The notes beneath the pieces are model-generated. The model had not been told where the DNA came from. It saw nothing but the letters and a program-made list of their open reading frames with translations, and searched no databases. Source: Cordilura impudica (lineage: Eukaryota; Arthropoda; Insecta; Diptera; Scathophagidae). Taken from it: DNA of 64,000 bases. This document shows, in pieces, positions 1 to 9,440 of the stretch. The stretch lies in assembly GCA_963682025.1 (NCBI GenBank), contig OY821521.1, positions 121,808,981 to 121,872,980 on the forward strand, given 5' to 3'. Each line of letters begins with the position of its first letter. Within the stretch, counting starts at the first letter, position 1. The translations under genes and the position numbers were made by a program.

Positions 1-450
1 ATCATCAACGTAAGGCATATATAAAATTTGGTTCAGATTCATTGTAGCAAGTTCAGTTTTCATTGATAGAAAATCAATATTTTTAAAATCTCTAAAAGTT
101 GTCGTTTGGTCTTGGACCGGATATTTAAAGTCGTATGATAAAAAAAAATTAGATCATGTTTTGAAAACATACTTGCAGACAGCTGGTCATATAGCAGTAG
201 TTTAGAAGGATTATCCGTAAAGCATAGATCCAGTAGCGTACTTGAGGTAGATGTAAAGTGTGTTGGTGTTAAACTGTTGATTAGAATTAATCCAATGGCA
301 CTCATTTCTTCTATTAGACTTTTGTCTACTAGTACGTTTGTATTAAAGTCTCCGGTTAAGATAACATCAGTGTAACCAAGAGAAAGAGTTGTTAGCTCGT
401 CAAAAAGCGGAAAAATATTAATATTTCTATTAGTTTATACACAGTACCTA
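1..450 (-). pseudogene. Family A endonuclease, C-terminal half
   Basis: Reading the minus strand, the GDFN motif (about 345-355) is followed by a stretch matching the second family A copy, including LLDLCFTDN, ILLYDQ-like and FSKHDLIF motifs. These are the late conserved motifs of the EEP endonuclease that nicks target DNA for target-primed reverse transcription. A frame change near 400 and another near 130 break the reading frame. The end at position 1 is simply the window edge. The N-terminal half resumes at 2743 beyond the inserted TIR element. Confidence 0.8.
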
Positions 451-480
451 CACACAGAAAAAAATCATTGTAAAATCAAC
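451..480 (+). repeat. Left terminal inverted repeat of the 2.3-kb TIR element
   Basis: Thirty bases starting CACACAGAAAAAAA and ending TGTAAAATCAAC. They match the inverse of 2711-2742 except for a short run of changes and a 2-bp length difference in the middle. Confidence 0.85.
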
Positions 481-850
481 TAAAACAAGGTTGATTCAAC
501 ATTTTTTAATAATGATTTTGCTTCATTAGCGTTTCGTGTTGATTTAACAAGATTTTACAATAAAAGAAAAATAAATTTTTTTCATTTTAAACAACTAGAA
601 AACATGTTAATTAATTATGTAGTTCTAGTTGAATCAAAGTGATAATCATGTTGAAATAATGAGGGCTTCATATTAAATCAACATTGTGAAAAGTTAAAAT
701 AACATGAATTTCATGTTGAATCAATACGAATTAAATGTTGAATTAACAATGAAATCATTTAAAATGAATATGACGGTCATATTAAAATAACATGAAAACA
801 TATTGAAATAACATGAAATTTCATGTTAATTTGCAATGATTCCTACATTC
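481..850. repeat. Left subterminal repeat region
   Basis: Dense, degenerate direct and inverted copies of words such as TTCAACAT, AACATGAA and AATTAACAATG. Some form small palindromes (for example AACATGAAATTTCATGTT near 800-822). A similar region, richer in the complementary words, lies at 2335-2710. Such subterminal arrays are often transposase-binding regions; that role is inference. Confidence 0.6.
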
Positions 851-1060
851 CTACAGTACCTGCCAAAATTATTATATATGGACCATATATATCCATATCT
901 AAAATTTGAGGATATATGGAGCATATATATTCACATATATCCTCAATTTTTGAATATGGATTATGTGGTCCAAATAGAACTACTTTAGCAGGGATGTTGT
1001 TTTATAAAAAAAACAATCTGTTTTTTATTTTTTTATTTATTTATTCATTTGTTTAAAAAC

Positions 1061-1062
<2 letters not shown>

Positions 1063-1090
<28 letters not shown>
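1063..1090. repeat. (AT)n microsatellite
   Basis: Uninterrupted AT dinucleotide run just beyond the 3' end of the gene in the TIR element. Confidence 0.9.
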
Positions 1091-1092
<2 letters not shown>

Positions 1093-1109
1093 CTTAAGTT
1101 TAGTAAAGT

Positions 1110-2192
1110 TTACAAAAATTTATTTCTTAAATATATTTTGCCAGTATTAATTGGGAAAAGTTGTAAAGGTGGACTTGTAAATTCATGGAGTTCTTTTAAA
1201 ATTATTTCCTCCCTTAACTTGCCTACTGCATATGATTGGAAATGCTCGTGAAAGTTGGGGATTTGAACTTCGTAACATAGAACATACATTTTTGAATGAA
1301 CTTTTGTAATATAGGAAATTTTATACAAACTTTGGAATTCACTTTTGATTGCTATATAACAATATTTTTTATAAGTTCTGCCTGCGAAAATTATTTCACT
1401 ATAAAATACAACATTATCAAAATTAATTTTTAAATTTGAAAATATATGTCTAAATTCATCAATGGGTTCAATTATATTAATATCATTCAAATCAAGGATA
1501 TCTGGAATTCCATTTTCATAGTCTAGAAGAAATCTTGCAATCGTTTCAGACAAGGTATCGTCATCAATTCCATACAGAAGGAAAAATTACGAAAAAAGGA
1601 TGTCAAAAATCGAATAAATACATAATTAAAAATGCTTTGCCTTTACCTAACTTTTTCTCCAACAGAACAACTTTTCACGAAAACAAGCACGAAGGCCAAT
1701 AGGTGGTATAGCTTCCTTTATGTCCTCCTTTGATAGATATTTCAAGCTTTCAAATGTAATTTCAGCTCCTAATCAATTATTTAGTTTTTGTTAGAGAAAT
1801 TAACATAAATATATTAAATAAATGTTATTTGCCACAACTGATTTCCGTCCAACTGAATAGTTTTTTTTTTGCGGCAACGGAACATTTTGGTTGTAACAAC
1901 AGACTCAGTAGAGTTAACCAATAATTGAGGGACTCTTTGAATTTACAAATGTCTCTACTGAAATTTAGTTGTTTAGTAACCACAGAATCAGTTCTCTTTG
2001 TATACAAATTTATGTAAGTTGGCCTTATATACTTACGTGTCAAATAAGGTTTTACTTCAATTAAATCAAAAGTTTTCAACAGCTCGTCTAATTGGGAACT
2101 TTGACTCGTATCTTGAACTACTGGAATGTTTAATATAATATTTCCTGCTTTGTCAGTGAAGAAATTAATATTATCTTGTTGGCCTCAGACAT
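1110..2192 (-). pseudogene. Multi-exon SAM-domain-like gene inside the TIR element
   Basis: An ATG (2192-2190) in a short untranslated leader begins MSEANK. After one frame change the reading continues to about 1880 with no recognised domain. A separate block at 1768-1652 follows an AG acceptor and precedes a GT. It reads I-x4-L-x-x-L-S-K-E-D-I-K-E-A-I-P-P-I-G, the helix 3-5 pattern of SAM domains (protein-protein interaction modules). A last block (1553-1110) encodes about 147 residues of mixed strands that I do not recognise and ends in a stop. The exon borders are my reading of splice-like sites. No zinc finger, DDE or RNase H motif is visible, so a transposase role is unsupported. It could be a captured host gene or an accessory gene of an undescribed transposon family. 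Confidence 0.5.
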
Positions 2193-2334
2193 AATTATAT
2201 TTTTAACAATTAAATTCACATACTATGTGTAACACTGCACTTTATAAATAAACCACGCACTATACGTCTTCAAGCTGTAATAATCGCAATAAGAATTTTT
2301 TTTTATTATTCTAAAATAGCAGTACTTTTTTTAG

Positions 2335-2710
2335 AATTCAACATTAATTCATTTTATTTCAACATTTCTTCATGTGGTTTTAACACTCCGCAACTTTATT
2401 TCAATCTTGCTTCAATGTTAATTTTACAATGGCCAATGTTGTTTCAACTTTACCCAATGTGAAATTAACAAGAACTTTTATTTTTACTAGAAAAATTCAG
2501 TTTTAGTAATTCAACAATGAATCATGTTGTTTTTACTTTGGAAAAGGTTAAAATTATTATGTACAATTTTATTTCAACATGAACAATTTTAAATCAACAA
2601 TGTTTAATATTAAATTAACAAATTCAACTGTTGATTTAATATTAAACAACGTTAAAATAACATTTTTTTTTCCAGAAATTTACAACGACTTAAAATCAAA
2701 ATTTTTTCCT
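2335..2710. repeat. Right subterminal repeat region
   Basis: Counterpart of 481-850: repeated ATTTCAACATG, TTCAACAATG and AAATTAACA words leading up to the right terminal inverted repeat. Open frames here (for example 2579-2821) are by-products of the repeats. Confidence 0.6.
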
Positions 2711-2742
2711 GTTGATTTTACATTGGGGTTTTTTTCTGTGTG
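2711..2742 (-). repeat. Right terminal inverted repeat of the 2.3-kb TIR element
   Basis: Read on the minus strand it starts CACACAGAAAAAAA and ends TGTAAAATCAAC, matching 451-480. The neighbouring TA at 2743-2744 is the second copy of the target duplication. Confidence 0.85.
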
Positions 2743-3095
2743 TAGTAGAAGCCTTTGGTTACTGTTAACAATTTCAATAAATAGATATTCCACTTTGGTA
2801 GTTTCCGAAACAACACTCTGATTTTCATCTAACAGGATTTTTGCATTTAAATTTATATCTAATTGACAATTTTACATAAATTGCAACGCCACCTGCATTC
2901 GTATGTCTATCCGACCGAAATAGACGATAGCCATTTAATTGATAAAAACTATCGCAAATGTCAACATGAAACCAGGATTCTGAAACACATATAATATCGA
3001 CGTCAGATTCTTCAAAGATATATCGAAATTCGTCCATCTTATTATTTAAACTCTGCGCATAACATGGCAAACTTTAAGGCCCAAGGTTCTTTTAG
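2743..3095 (-). pseudogene. Family A endonuclease, N-terminal half
   Basis: The minus strand reads AQSLNNKMDEFRYIFEE, then VDIICVSESWF with the catalytic glutamate, then a NAGGVAIYVK motif. These are the first conserved blocks of the EEP endonuclease, all present in the same order at 36420-36620. The first residues are damaged (the expected HINAQS reads differently around 3060-3075). The frame runs straight into the insertion site of the TIR element at 2742. Confidence 0.8.
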
Positions 3096-3326
3096 AAAGA
3101 ATTCGAAGCATATTATGTAGATTTTCCTTGGAACCAACTCTCCTATTATCAAAAGGCAAGGACATACCCATAAATTAAAATTTTAATAACAATGCAAGCG
3201 AAGATATTTTGTTTAGTTTTGCCACAAAGAGAATAAATTGAAATTTTTTCATAAACAATTAAGAAAACGTAAAAATAATTTGGTTTATTAAATAAAATAT
3301 ATAAATAGATTAAAATTTTTCTGGTA

Positions 3327-4035
3327 TTAAACGGCAGCATCTCTATTGCGAACAACTTCAGGTACATTATCTTGAAGAATTGGAAAATCCGTATAATTGG
3401 ATTCATGAAAACGAAATATCTGATTCAGCTTCTCAACATCATCGATATAAAGCGGTTCATCATTCGGATGCTTTCTTACATAAACCAAACCTCTGTTTGC
3501 AAAGGCAGATGAGACTAACTTCTGTTTTTTTAAACGATGAGCTAGTAGAAAAATTCGATGATTTTCAGGTGTTAGGTTTTCATTGACATAAAAAGGATTT
3601 TGACTGTCAAACCCAATTAAATTTAATCGTAACACATCGTTTTTAGCCTTAATATACGAAGTTATTGTTTTTAACATAAAATTCCTTTCATACGGACATT
3701 TAAATCTTGCAATGATTGCGGCATCATAATCTTTTCTAATGTATTTATTTTGTTGAATATTTTGTTTTTTTCTGTTAACTTTGTTAATTTTAACACGGTA
3801 AATAGTTTTGATATTTGGTGGAGCAATATTTACGACTTCACATAATTTAAAGTACATTTCATAAAGATCTTCGTTTTCCTTGCTAGGTATACCATTAATG
3901 CGAATATCATATGCCACTATCGAATTTTCTTGTTTCCTAGCATAGCTTTTTAGGGACATGATTTAATTTTTTAAATATTCTATCTCATTTTGTAGCGCTT
4001 GTATTTGTTCCGCAGCTGTATTTTTTACTTCTTGC
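3327..4035 (-). pseudogene. Family A ORF1 (coiled coil plus FP-like domain)
   Basis: A 210-residue open frame (3959-3327) begins right after a stop. The upstream minus-strand sequence to about 4035 continues the heptad-like coiled coil in another frame. Key blocks QENSIVA, IKTIYRVK, NENLTPENHRIF and RGLVYVRK also occur in the ORF1 at 35197-36096. This pattern matches the FP-protein/L1-ORF1-like RNA-binding domain found in ORF1 of several non-LTR elements, where it coats the transcript. The copy lacks about 100 N-terminal residues present in its relative, so it is 5'-truncated. Confidence 0.75.
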
Positions 4036-4040
4036 ACAAC

Positions 4041-4160
4041 AAAATGCAAAAATAACAGGGGAGTTCCCCAAATTCCACCTATGACAAATTTTCCAGAGAT
4101 AAAAATAAATTATCCATAAAATTTTTATAATTAGCGGGACGCTAATGGTGAATACCCCAA
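4041..4160. other. Short unassigned spacer
   Basis: Sequence between the truncated 5' end of the family A element and the 3' tail of the family C element. Nothing recognisable. Confidence 0.5.
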
Positions 4161-4306
4161 TTATGTTCCTTAGTTATTTTTTTTTTATTTTTTTATTTTT
4201 ATTTATTAGGTCAATGGAGTAAATCCTTACAGACCTATATAAATGATATAATTACTTATGTACATATATTGAAACAATTAAATGATTTAAAAATAAAAAC
4301 AAATAG

Positions 4307-5047
4307 TTAGGAATTTAAGAAAATAATGATATTATGCTTAATTACATCAGTGTTCAACGAAAAATCAATTAATTGATAAAGATTATTATAATCACAACAA
4401 ATTCTTCTAAAAGGATCAGCTAGAGCATAGTTGGTTTGAAAAGATTTAACAAAGAGTGGTTGGAATTGGCGTGATACTCGTTGAGGAACATTAAAAGTTA
4501 TATTGTTGACAAGAAAGTCAGAACAGATTTCACCATTAATTAGGTTGATCATAAATGTTACTTTTAGCATAGTCCTACGGCTTTCCAAAGTAGGTAATTT
4601 TATTAATTTAAGTCGATCAACGTATGAAGGTAGATTAATTGCAGAATTCCAAGGTAAGCCACGTAAGCAAAAGAGTAGAAATTGTTTCTGTACAGACTCG
4701 ATTCGTTGAATATGAATGTTATAGAAGGGATCCCATATTATTGACCCATATTCTAAAATAGGTCTTACAAGAGATGTAAAAAGTTGTATGGTTATGTAAG
4801 GATCAATAAATTCTTTTGCCCATCTTTTAATAAAGGCGAGTGTACCTCTAGCTTTATTAACTGTCATGGTGACGTGAGATACAAAGTTTAATTTAGGATC
4901 AAGAAGAATCCCTAAATCCAGAAAAGTATCAACAAGTTCAAGCTGATATCCGCCCAAAAAGTAGTTAGCAGGAAAAACCATCAGCCATCCGTTGATGGAA
5001 AGCTGGATGTTTTTCTTACTACACTGCAGGAAGTATATAATCGTCAT
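4307..5047 (-). pseudogene. Family C reverse transcriptase, C-terminal part
   Basis: The frame reads through LVDTFLDLGILLD, TVNKARGTLAFIKRW, LVRPILEYGSIIWDP and VSRQFQPLF up to a stop at the same place as the relative at 18514-19437. This is the thumb and C-terminal segment downstream of the catalytic core. The first 25 or so residues do not fit the family and mark the point where family B inserted. The remaining core lies at 7242-7880. Confidence 0.85.
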
Positions 5048-5459
5048 GTACCAGAGCGTAGTTTTTATATAAAAAATTGTTCTTGCCCCTGGTACACATC
5101 AATTGTAAAACAATCTATTCAATATCGCAATCATTGCTATAGTGTTTGGAAGAAAAACTCAACATTGATAAACAGAGTTGCTTATAACAGAGCTAGGAAT
5201 CACGCTAATCTTGTAGTTAGACAGGCTAAAAAGTCAATTTTGCTCAAAAACTAAACACGAATTTACCTGCTGCCCAACTTTGGAAAAACATTAAGACTAA
5301 GTGTCTACTCCAGTAGTTCACCTAAGTGTAAGTTAGTCCCTGATGAACTTAATTATTTTTTTTGTTACAGTCCCATAATGGAAAAACCATAATTTTAGAC
5401 CTCAAAGCACTTTTTTTTGCAATAATAGCTTTAAGTTTTCTACGGTATCGGAGGCTGAA

Positions 5460-6962
5460 GTGACCAAGAATGTTTTAAAAATTCGTTCTAATGCTGTTGG
5501 TGATGATGGGGTGTCTATTAAATTTTTAAAACTAATTCTGCCCTATGTTGTTGGATCACTAACGCATATATTTAATCATTGCATAACAACGTCCACCTTT
5601 CCTAAATTATGGAAAATAGGAAGAGTAATTCCCGTGGCAAAATTATCCACTGCTGTTAATACATGTGATTACCGACCGATAAGTATTCTTCCAGTTTTTG
5701 CTAAAGTTTTTGAGTCTCTTATGGCAGAGCAAATTACTTCTCATCTTAATCTTAACAAACTTCTATCTCCTTTGCAATCTGGATTCCGTGCTGCTCATAG
5801 CTGTACTACTGCTGCTTTAAAGGTGAGGGATGATGTCAGACCTGAGTATGACCTGGGAAATTTGACATTCATGTGTTTATTAGATTTTTCTAAGGCATTC
5901 GATAAAGTGGATCGTGCTATTCTTTGTCAGAAATTAAAGCACTATTTTGGTTTTACTGATGCAGCTTTAATTCTTATGAAGAATTACTTGACCGGGCGTG
6001 CTCAGAAGGTAATTGTAGGGAATAGGCAATCTGGTTTGAGAGGTATAACCTCAGGTGTACGGCAAGGATCCGTTCTAGGTCCTCTGTTATTTAGCATTTT
6101 TATTAACGACGTGTTTAGTGTCTGTAAGTATGCTCGGATGCATGGTTATGCAGATGATATTCAACTATATATATCTAATCGTTTTGGTTTGATAGAAGAT
6201 ACATGTTGCAAACTTAATGGGGACTTAGATGCTATAAAAACTTGGGCTGATACTAATAATTTGATACTAAATCCTAAAAAATCGGTTGTTTTACCTATTA
6301 GCAAATTCATACTCAACCGTAGTTATTTCCCAGTATTCTATCTTGGTTCCTCCCCTCTGATGTATGTTGACAAAGTAAAATATCTTGGATTTTATATAAA
6401 TTCAACCTTTTCATGTACAGACCACATAAACAATGTTGTGCGTAATGTTTTTCTTGTACTACGTAATTTACGAGTGTCTTCTTACTTTACACCAGTTGAA
6501 ACTAAGCGAAAGCTGGTTGTTCAGTTAATACTCCCACTGATTACTTATTCAGCTGAGGTATATAGTAAATTAGATTCACACTCAATGCACAAATTACAGG
6601 TGTCTTTTAATAATGCTACGCGATATGTATATGGTCTAGCGCGGTTTTTAAGTATATCATCCTGGCGAAAAATGATTCTTGGTTGTGAGTTGGATGATTA
6701 CCTTACTATTCGTAACCTAATATTTTTGCACAAGCTTCTGCATCACAAAACTCCTGTCTATTTGTTTGAAAAACTTATATTTTCGAGATCTACAAGATCC
6801 ATTTCTCTAATAATACCAAAACACAACTTTCTGAACACAAGCAGATTTTTTTTCGTTAGCACAATTAAGCTATGGAATGCCCTTCCCATGCACATTAAAC
6901 AGATATCGGGAATAAACAGTTTCAAGAAAACCTTATTTGAACATACAACTTCCAACAACTAG
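5460..6962 (+). CDS. Family B reverse transcriptase (long open fragment)
   Basis: About 500 residues without a stop. Visible in order are DYRPISILPVFAKVFE, LQSGFRAAHSCTTA, LLDFSKAFDKVDRAIL, SGVRQGSVLGPLLFSIFINDV, the catalytic HGYADDIQLY, NPKKS and VKYLGFYIN. The C-terminal region has YNNATRYVYGL-like and TRFFFVSTIKLWNALP-like blocks. The stop at 6960-6962 fits the family's end, so the C-terminus is natural. There is no ATG at the frame start; it is the downstream remainder of ORF2 after 5' truncation. It shares its C-terminal pattern with family A and is probably a sister lineage. Confidence 0.85.
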   Translation: MTKNVLKIRSNAVGDDGVSIKFLKLILPYVVGSLTHIFNHCITTSTFPKLWKIGRVIPVAKLSTAVNTCDYRPISILPVFAKVFESLMAEQITSHLNLNKLLSPLQSGFRAAHSCTTAALKVRDDVRPEYDLGNLTFMCLLDFSKAFDKVDRAILCQKLKHYFGFTDAALILMKNYLTGRAQKVIVGNRQSGLRGITSGVRQGSVLGPLLFSIFINDVFSVCKYARMHGYADDIQLYISNRFGLIEDTCCKLNGDLDAIKTWADTNNLILNPKKSVVLPISKFILNRSYFPVFYLGSSPLMYVDKVKYLGFYINSTFSCTDHINNVVRNVFLVLRNLRVSSYFTPVETKRKLVVQLILPLITYSAEVYSKLDSHSMHKLQVSFNNATRYVYGLARFLSISSWRKMILGCELDDYLTIRNLIFLHKLLHHKTPVYLFEKLIFSRSTRSISLIIPKHNFLNTSRFFFVSTIKLWNALPMHIKQISGINSFKKTLFEHTTSNN

Positions 6963-7218
6963 CTCTTTTTTTTAACATATCAATAATTTCATTTTTTTTC
7001 TTAATTTATCTTTCATTCTCTCTCTCTTCTCAAAATTATATAGCCAGCTCATTAATTAATTTTATCATTTTGTTAATTTATTGTTATTGTCTTTTATTTT
7101 TCTATAGAAAAACTATTTATTTATTCATTTATTCTTAATAATGACTTTACTTATGTAATTCCAATTGAACCACAAAAGAATTATAGTCTTAAGGTTTTAA
7201 TAATGAAAAAACAAATAA

Positions 7219-7236
7219 AATCTAAATCTAAATCTA
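7219..7236 (+). repeat. Simple-repeat 3' tail of family B
   Basis: Three copies of AAATCT and a short A run, at the boundary where the interrupted family C sequence resumes. Microsatellite tails in place of poly(A) are known for CR1-like and I-like elements. Confidence 0.7.
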
Positions 7237-7241
7237 AAAAA

Positions 7242-9440
7242 ACATTGTTTCTAGAAAAACGCATACATTACATTTTTTCAAATTTAGTTCCATTAGGTTA
7301 CGGTTACACCACGAAAAGAAATTGTTGAGATCTGAATGAAGATGAGTATGATCATTATGTTGACAGTAACTTAAAAAAATTTTAACATCATCAGCGTACA
7401 TTAAAACGTTGCAAAAATTTGTCACTTTTGGAAGATCATTGATGAAAAGGGAGAAAAGAATTGGTCCAAGATGGCTGCCTTGATGAACACCAGAAGTCAC
7501 AGTACTATCTTTAGAAGACATATTATTATACATTACACGTTGTGTTCTCTCAGAAAGATATGATTTTATCCATTTAAGGCTTAATGGTGTTAAACCTAAT
7601 AAATCCAATGTGATCAGTAGAAGGTTATGGTTTACTTTATCGAAAGCCTTACTAAAATCGGTGTATACTGCATCTGTTTGTTTTTTCTTGACAAAACCAT
7701 CGTTAATTATTGTCGTAAAATGAAGCACATTTGTAACGGTAGAGCATCCTTTCCGAAAGCCGTGTTGAAATGGTGACAAAATTGACGATGAGTGATAGCA
7801 AAAAAAAATCTGTAATAAATTTCTCGAAAAGCTTAGGGAATGCACTAAGTTTAGCAATACCACGGTAATTAGAAACATCCGATCTATTTCCAGATTTAAA
7901 TAATGGAATGATGTAAGAAGCTCTCCAAAATTTTGGAAAATAACCGTTTTTTATTGACGCATTAAACATCAGAGTCAATGGTGTTGCCAAGGAAGTAGCA
8001 CAATAATTGAGTATAGAACTAGGTACTCCATCAGGTCCATGAGTAAATGAAACTTTAAGTTTCTTCAGGCTATTAACAAGTTCTGCCTTATCAATTAGGG
8101 GAAAAGATATAGCTTGATTTGTGTTTATTGGATATGAATAGCTGTTGGAACAATATTGAGCAACAGAATATGTACTAGCAAAAAAGTCTGCAAACATGTT
8201 TCTTATTATAGTATCATCACTAGATTCGATATCGTTAAATTTCATTACAGATGGATAACCATTAGTTTTTCTTTTTGAATTGACAAAGTTGTAAAATGCT
8301 TTAGGATCACGATTGAAATCTTCCTTCATTTTGTTTAGATAGTTTTTGTATAAATAATTTTTAAGAATATTATATTCGGCACGATGAATGGAGTATTTTT
8401 CAAAAAATACAAGAGAACCAAAAATTTTATACTTTTTATAATACTTGTTCTTCAAATTTTTTAATCTTGATAGTTGTTTTGAGTTCCAAGGCGGGCCAGT
8501 TCGTTTGTAGACAGAACGCTTTGGGATGCATTCATCCATAAAAGAATGCATAGTTCTATAAAAGACCTCCACCATTAAACCAATAGAAGTATGGCACAAC
8601 AAATCATTCCAGTTAGTGTTAGAAATTAGATCAATCAATTTGCTATAGTTGGTTTGTTTAAAACAAAAAACTTTATCTTTATTATTACGAATATTGGATC
8701 CACCAAAAGTAGGCAAAACACAGCTAATTTCAATAGTTGGATGAAAGCGATCTTCCGGCAAGGTAATAGGATCAGAGCGAGTTATTATACAATCTTCTGG
8801 ATTATTTGTAAATACCAGATCTATCAGTTTACCGTATTCATTAAATACGCCATTCATCTGGTAAAGACTAAGATCAACTATCTCATTCAATATTAAATCA
8901 TCACAGTTATTAGATTTAATTGGAATAAAATCCGGAGCATCAGGCGAATTTTTCCATATTATAGATGGTAAATTAAAATCTCCAACAACAAAAATTAAAT
9001 CCTCAGGTTTAGCACGTTGAGCAACTGATTTGATGGCCTGAACGTGTTCAAGGTATATTTCTTCGGGAGAATTAGGAGGTATATACGAACAGGTTATGAA
9101 AATGATTTAATAATTAAGCTTTATCATTACACTGACAAACTCAATATTTGGAGAAGATTCAGATTGAAGAGATTCGGAAGCAAACAGGTACGACACAGCA
9201 ATTAAAACACCACCACCATTACGATCATTTATATATATCTATATATTTGATAATTGTTACAAAGTAACTCTGAATTAAAAACATTATCTTTCAGCCATGT
9301 CTCAGTAAACATGATAACATGAAAATTAAAATCATAACTGTTAACTAGTAGATTAGACATTTTAGTATTTAAACCAAGAACATTCTGATACATAATGATT
9401 AGTCGTTCAACGGGTAAAGAATCTAGTTTTTTGAATTAAT
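7242..9440 (-). pseudogene. Family C ORF2: endonuclease and reverse transcriptase core
   Basis: From about 9440 downwards: YQNVLGLNTKMSNLL, then FTETWL (catalytic E), a VVGDFNLPSI motif near 8990, LIDLVFTNN, and DRFHPTIEI in place of the usual SDH block. A basic linker (PPWNSKQLSRLKN) leads to the reverse transcriptase: HGPDGVPSSIL, YRGIAKLSAFPKLFEK, FQHGFRKGCST, YTDFSKAFDKVNH, SGVHQGSHLGPILFSLFIND and the catalytic LMYADDVKIF. There are frameshifts near 9100-9110, 8890 and 7810. The fragment ends at 7242, where family B inserted; the missing C-terminus is at 4307-5047. Confidence 0.85.

Larger units (their letters stand above)
451..2742 (-). mobile_element. TIR element with TA target duplication and a captured-looking gene
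   Basis: The ends are inverted: CACACAGAAAAAAA at 451 and its complement ending at 2742, followed on each side by a shared TGTAAAATCAAC block. TA flanks both ends (449-450 and 2743-2744). Removing the element plus one TA joins the family A endonuclease in frame, with the join falling where the second family A copy has an uninterrupted beta strand. This fixes the boundaries well. About 350 bp inside each end consists of many short AT-rich repeats around TTCAACATG. The centre holds a decayed multi-exon gene. No transposase domain was recognised, so it may be non-autonomous. The superfamily is unknown; a TA duplication is shared with Tc1/mariner elements but these termini do not look like theirs. 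Confidence 0.8.
1..4040 (-). mobile_element. Family A non-LTR retrotransposon, 5' part, split by a TIR element
   Basis: Three protein blocks lie in correct order on the minus strand: an ORF1 (3327-4035), the N-terminal half of an apurinic-type endonuclease (2743-3095) and its C-terminal half (1-450). All three match the plus-strand copy at 35185-39295 block for block. The element runs off the window at position 1, so the reverse transcriptase is not seen. The gap 451-2742 is a later insertion. ORF1 with a coiled coil followed by an FP-like RNA-binding domain and an EN-RT ORF2 is the CR1/Jockey-group layout; the exact clade is not decided here. Confidence 0.85.
5048..7241 (+). mobile_element. 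Family B non-LTR retrotransposon, 5'-truncated
   Basis: Plus-strand element nested in the minus-strand family C reverse transcriptase. It starts within the linker between endonuclease and reverse transcriptase (5048-5460 has stops but reads WKKN and ARNHANLVVRQAKKS-like segments). It then carries a long open reverse transcriptase and ends in an (AAATCT)n tail at 7219-7236. The family C protein stops at 7242 and resumes at 5047, which gives the borders within a few bases. 5' truncation and a short simple-repeat tail are typical of CR1/Jockey-group integration. Confidence 0.8.

Noticed and set aside
2579..2821. 80-codon plus-strand frame
   Set aside because: Crosses the right TIR into antisense endonuclease; low-complexity repeat translation.
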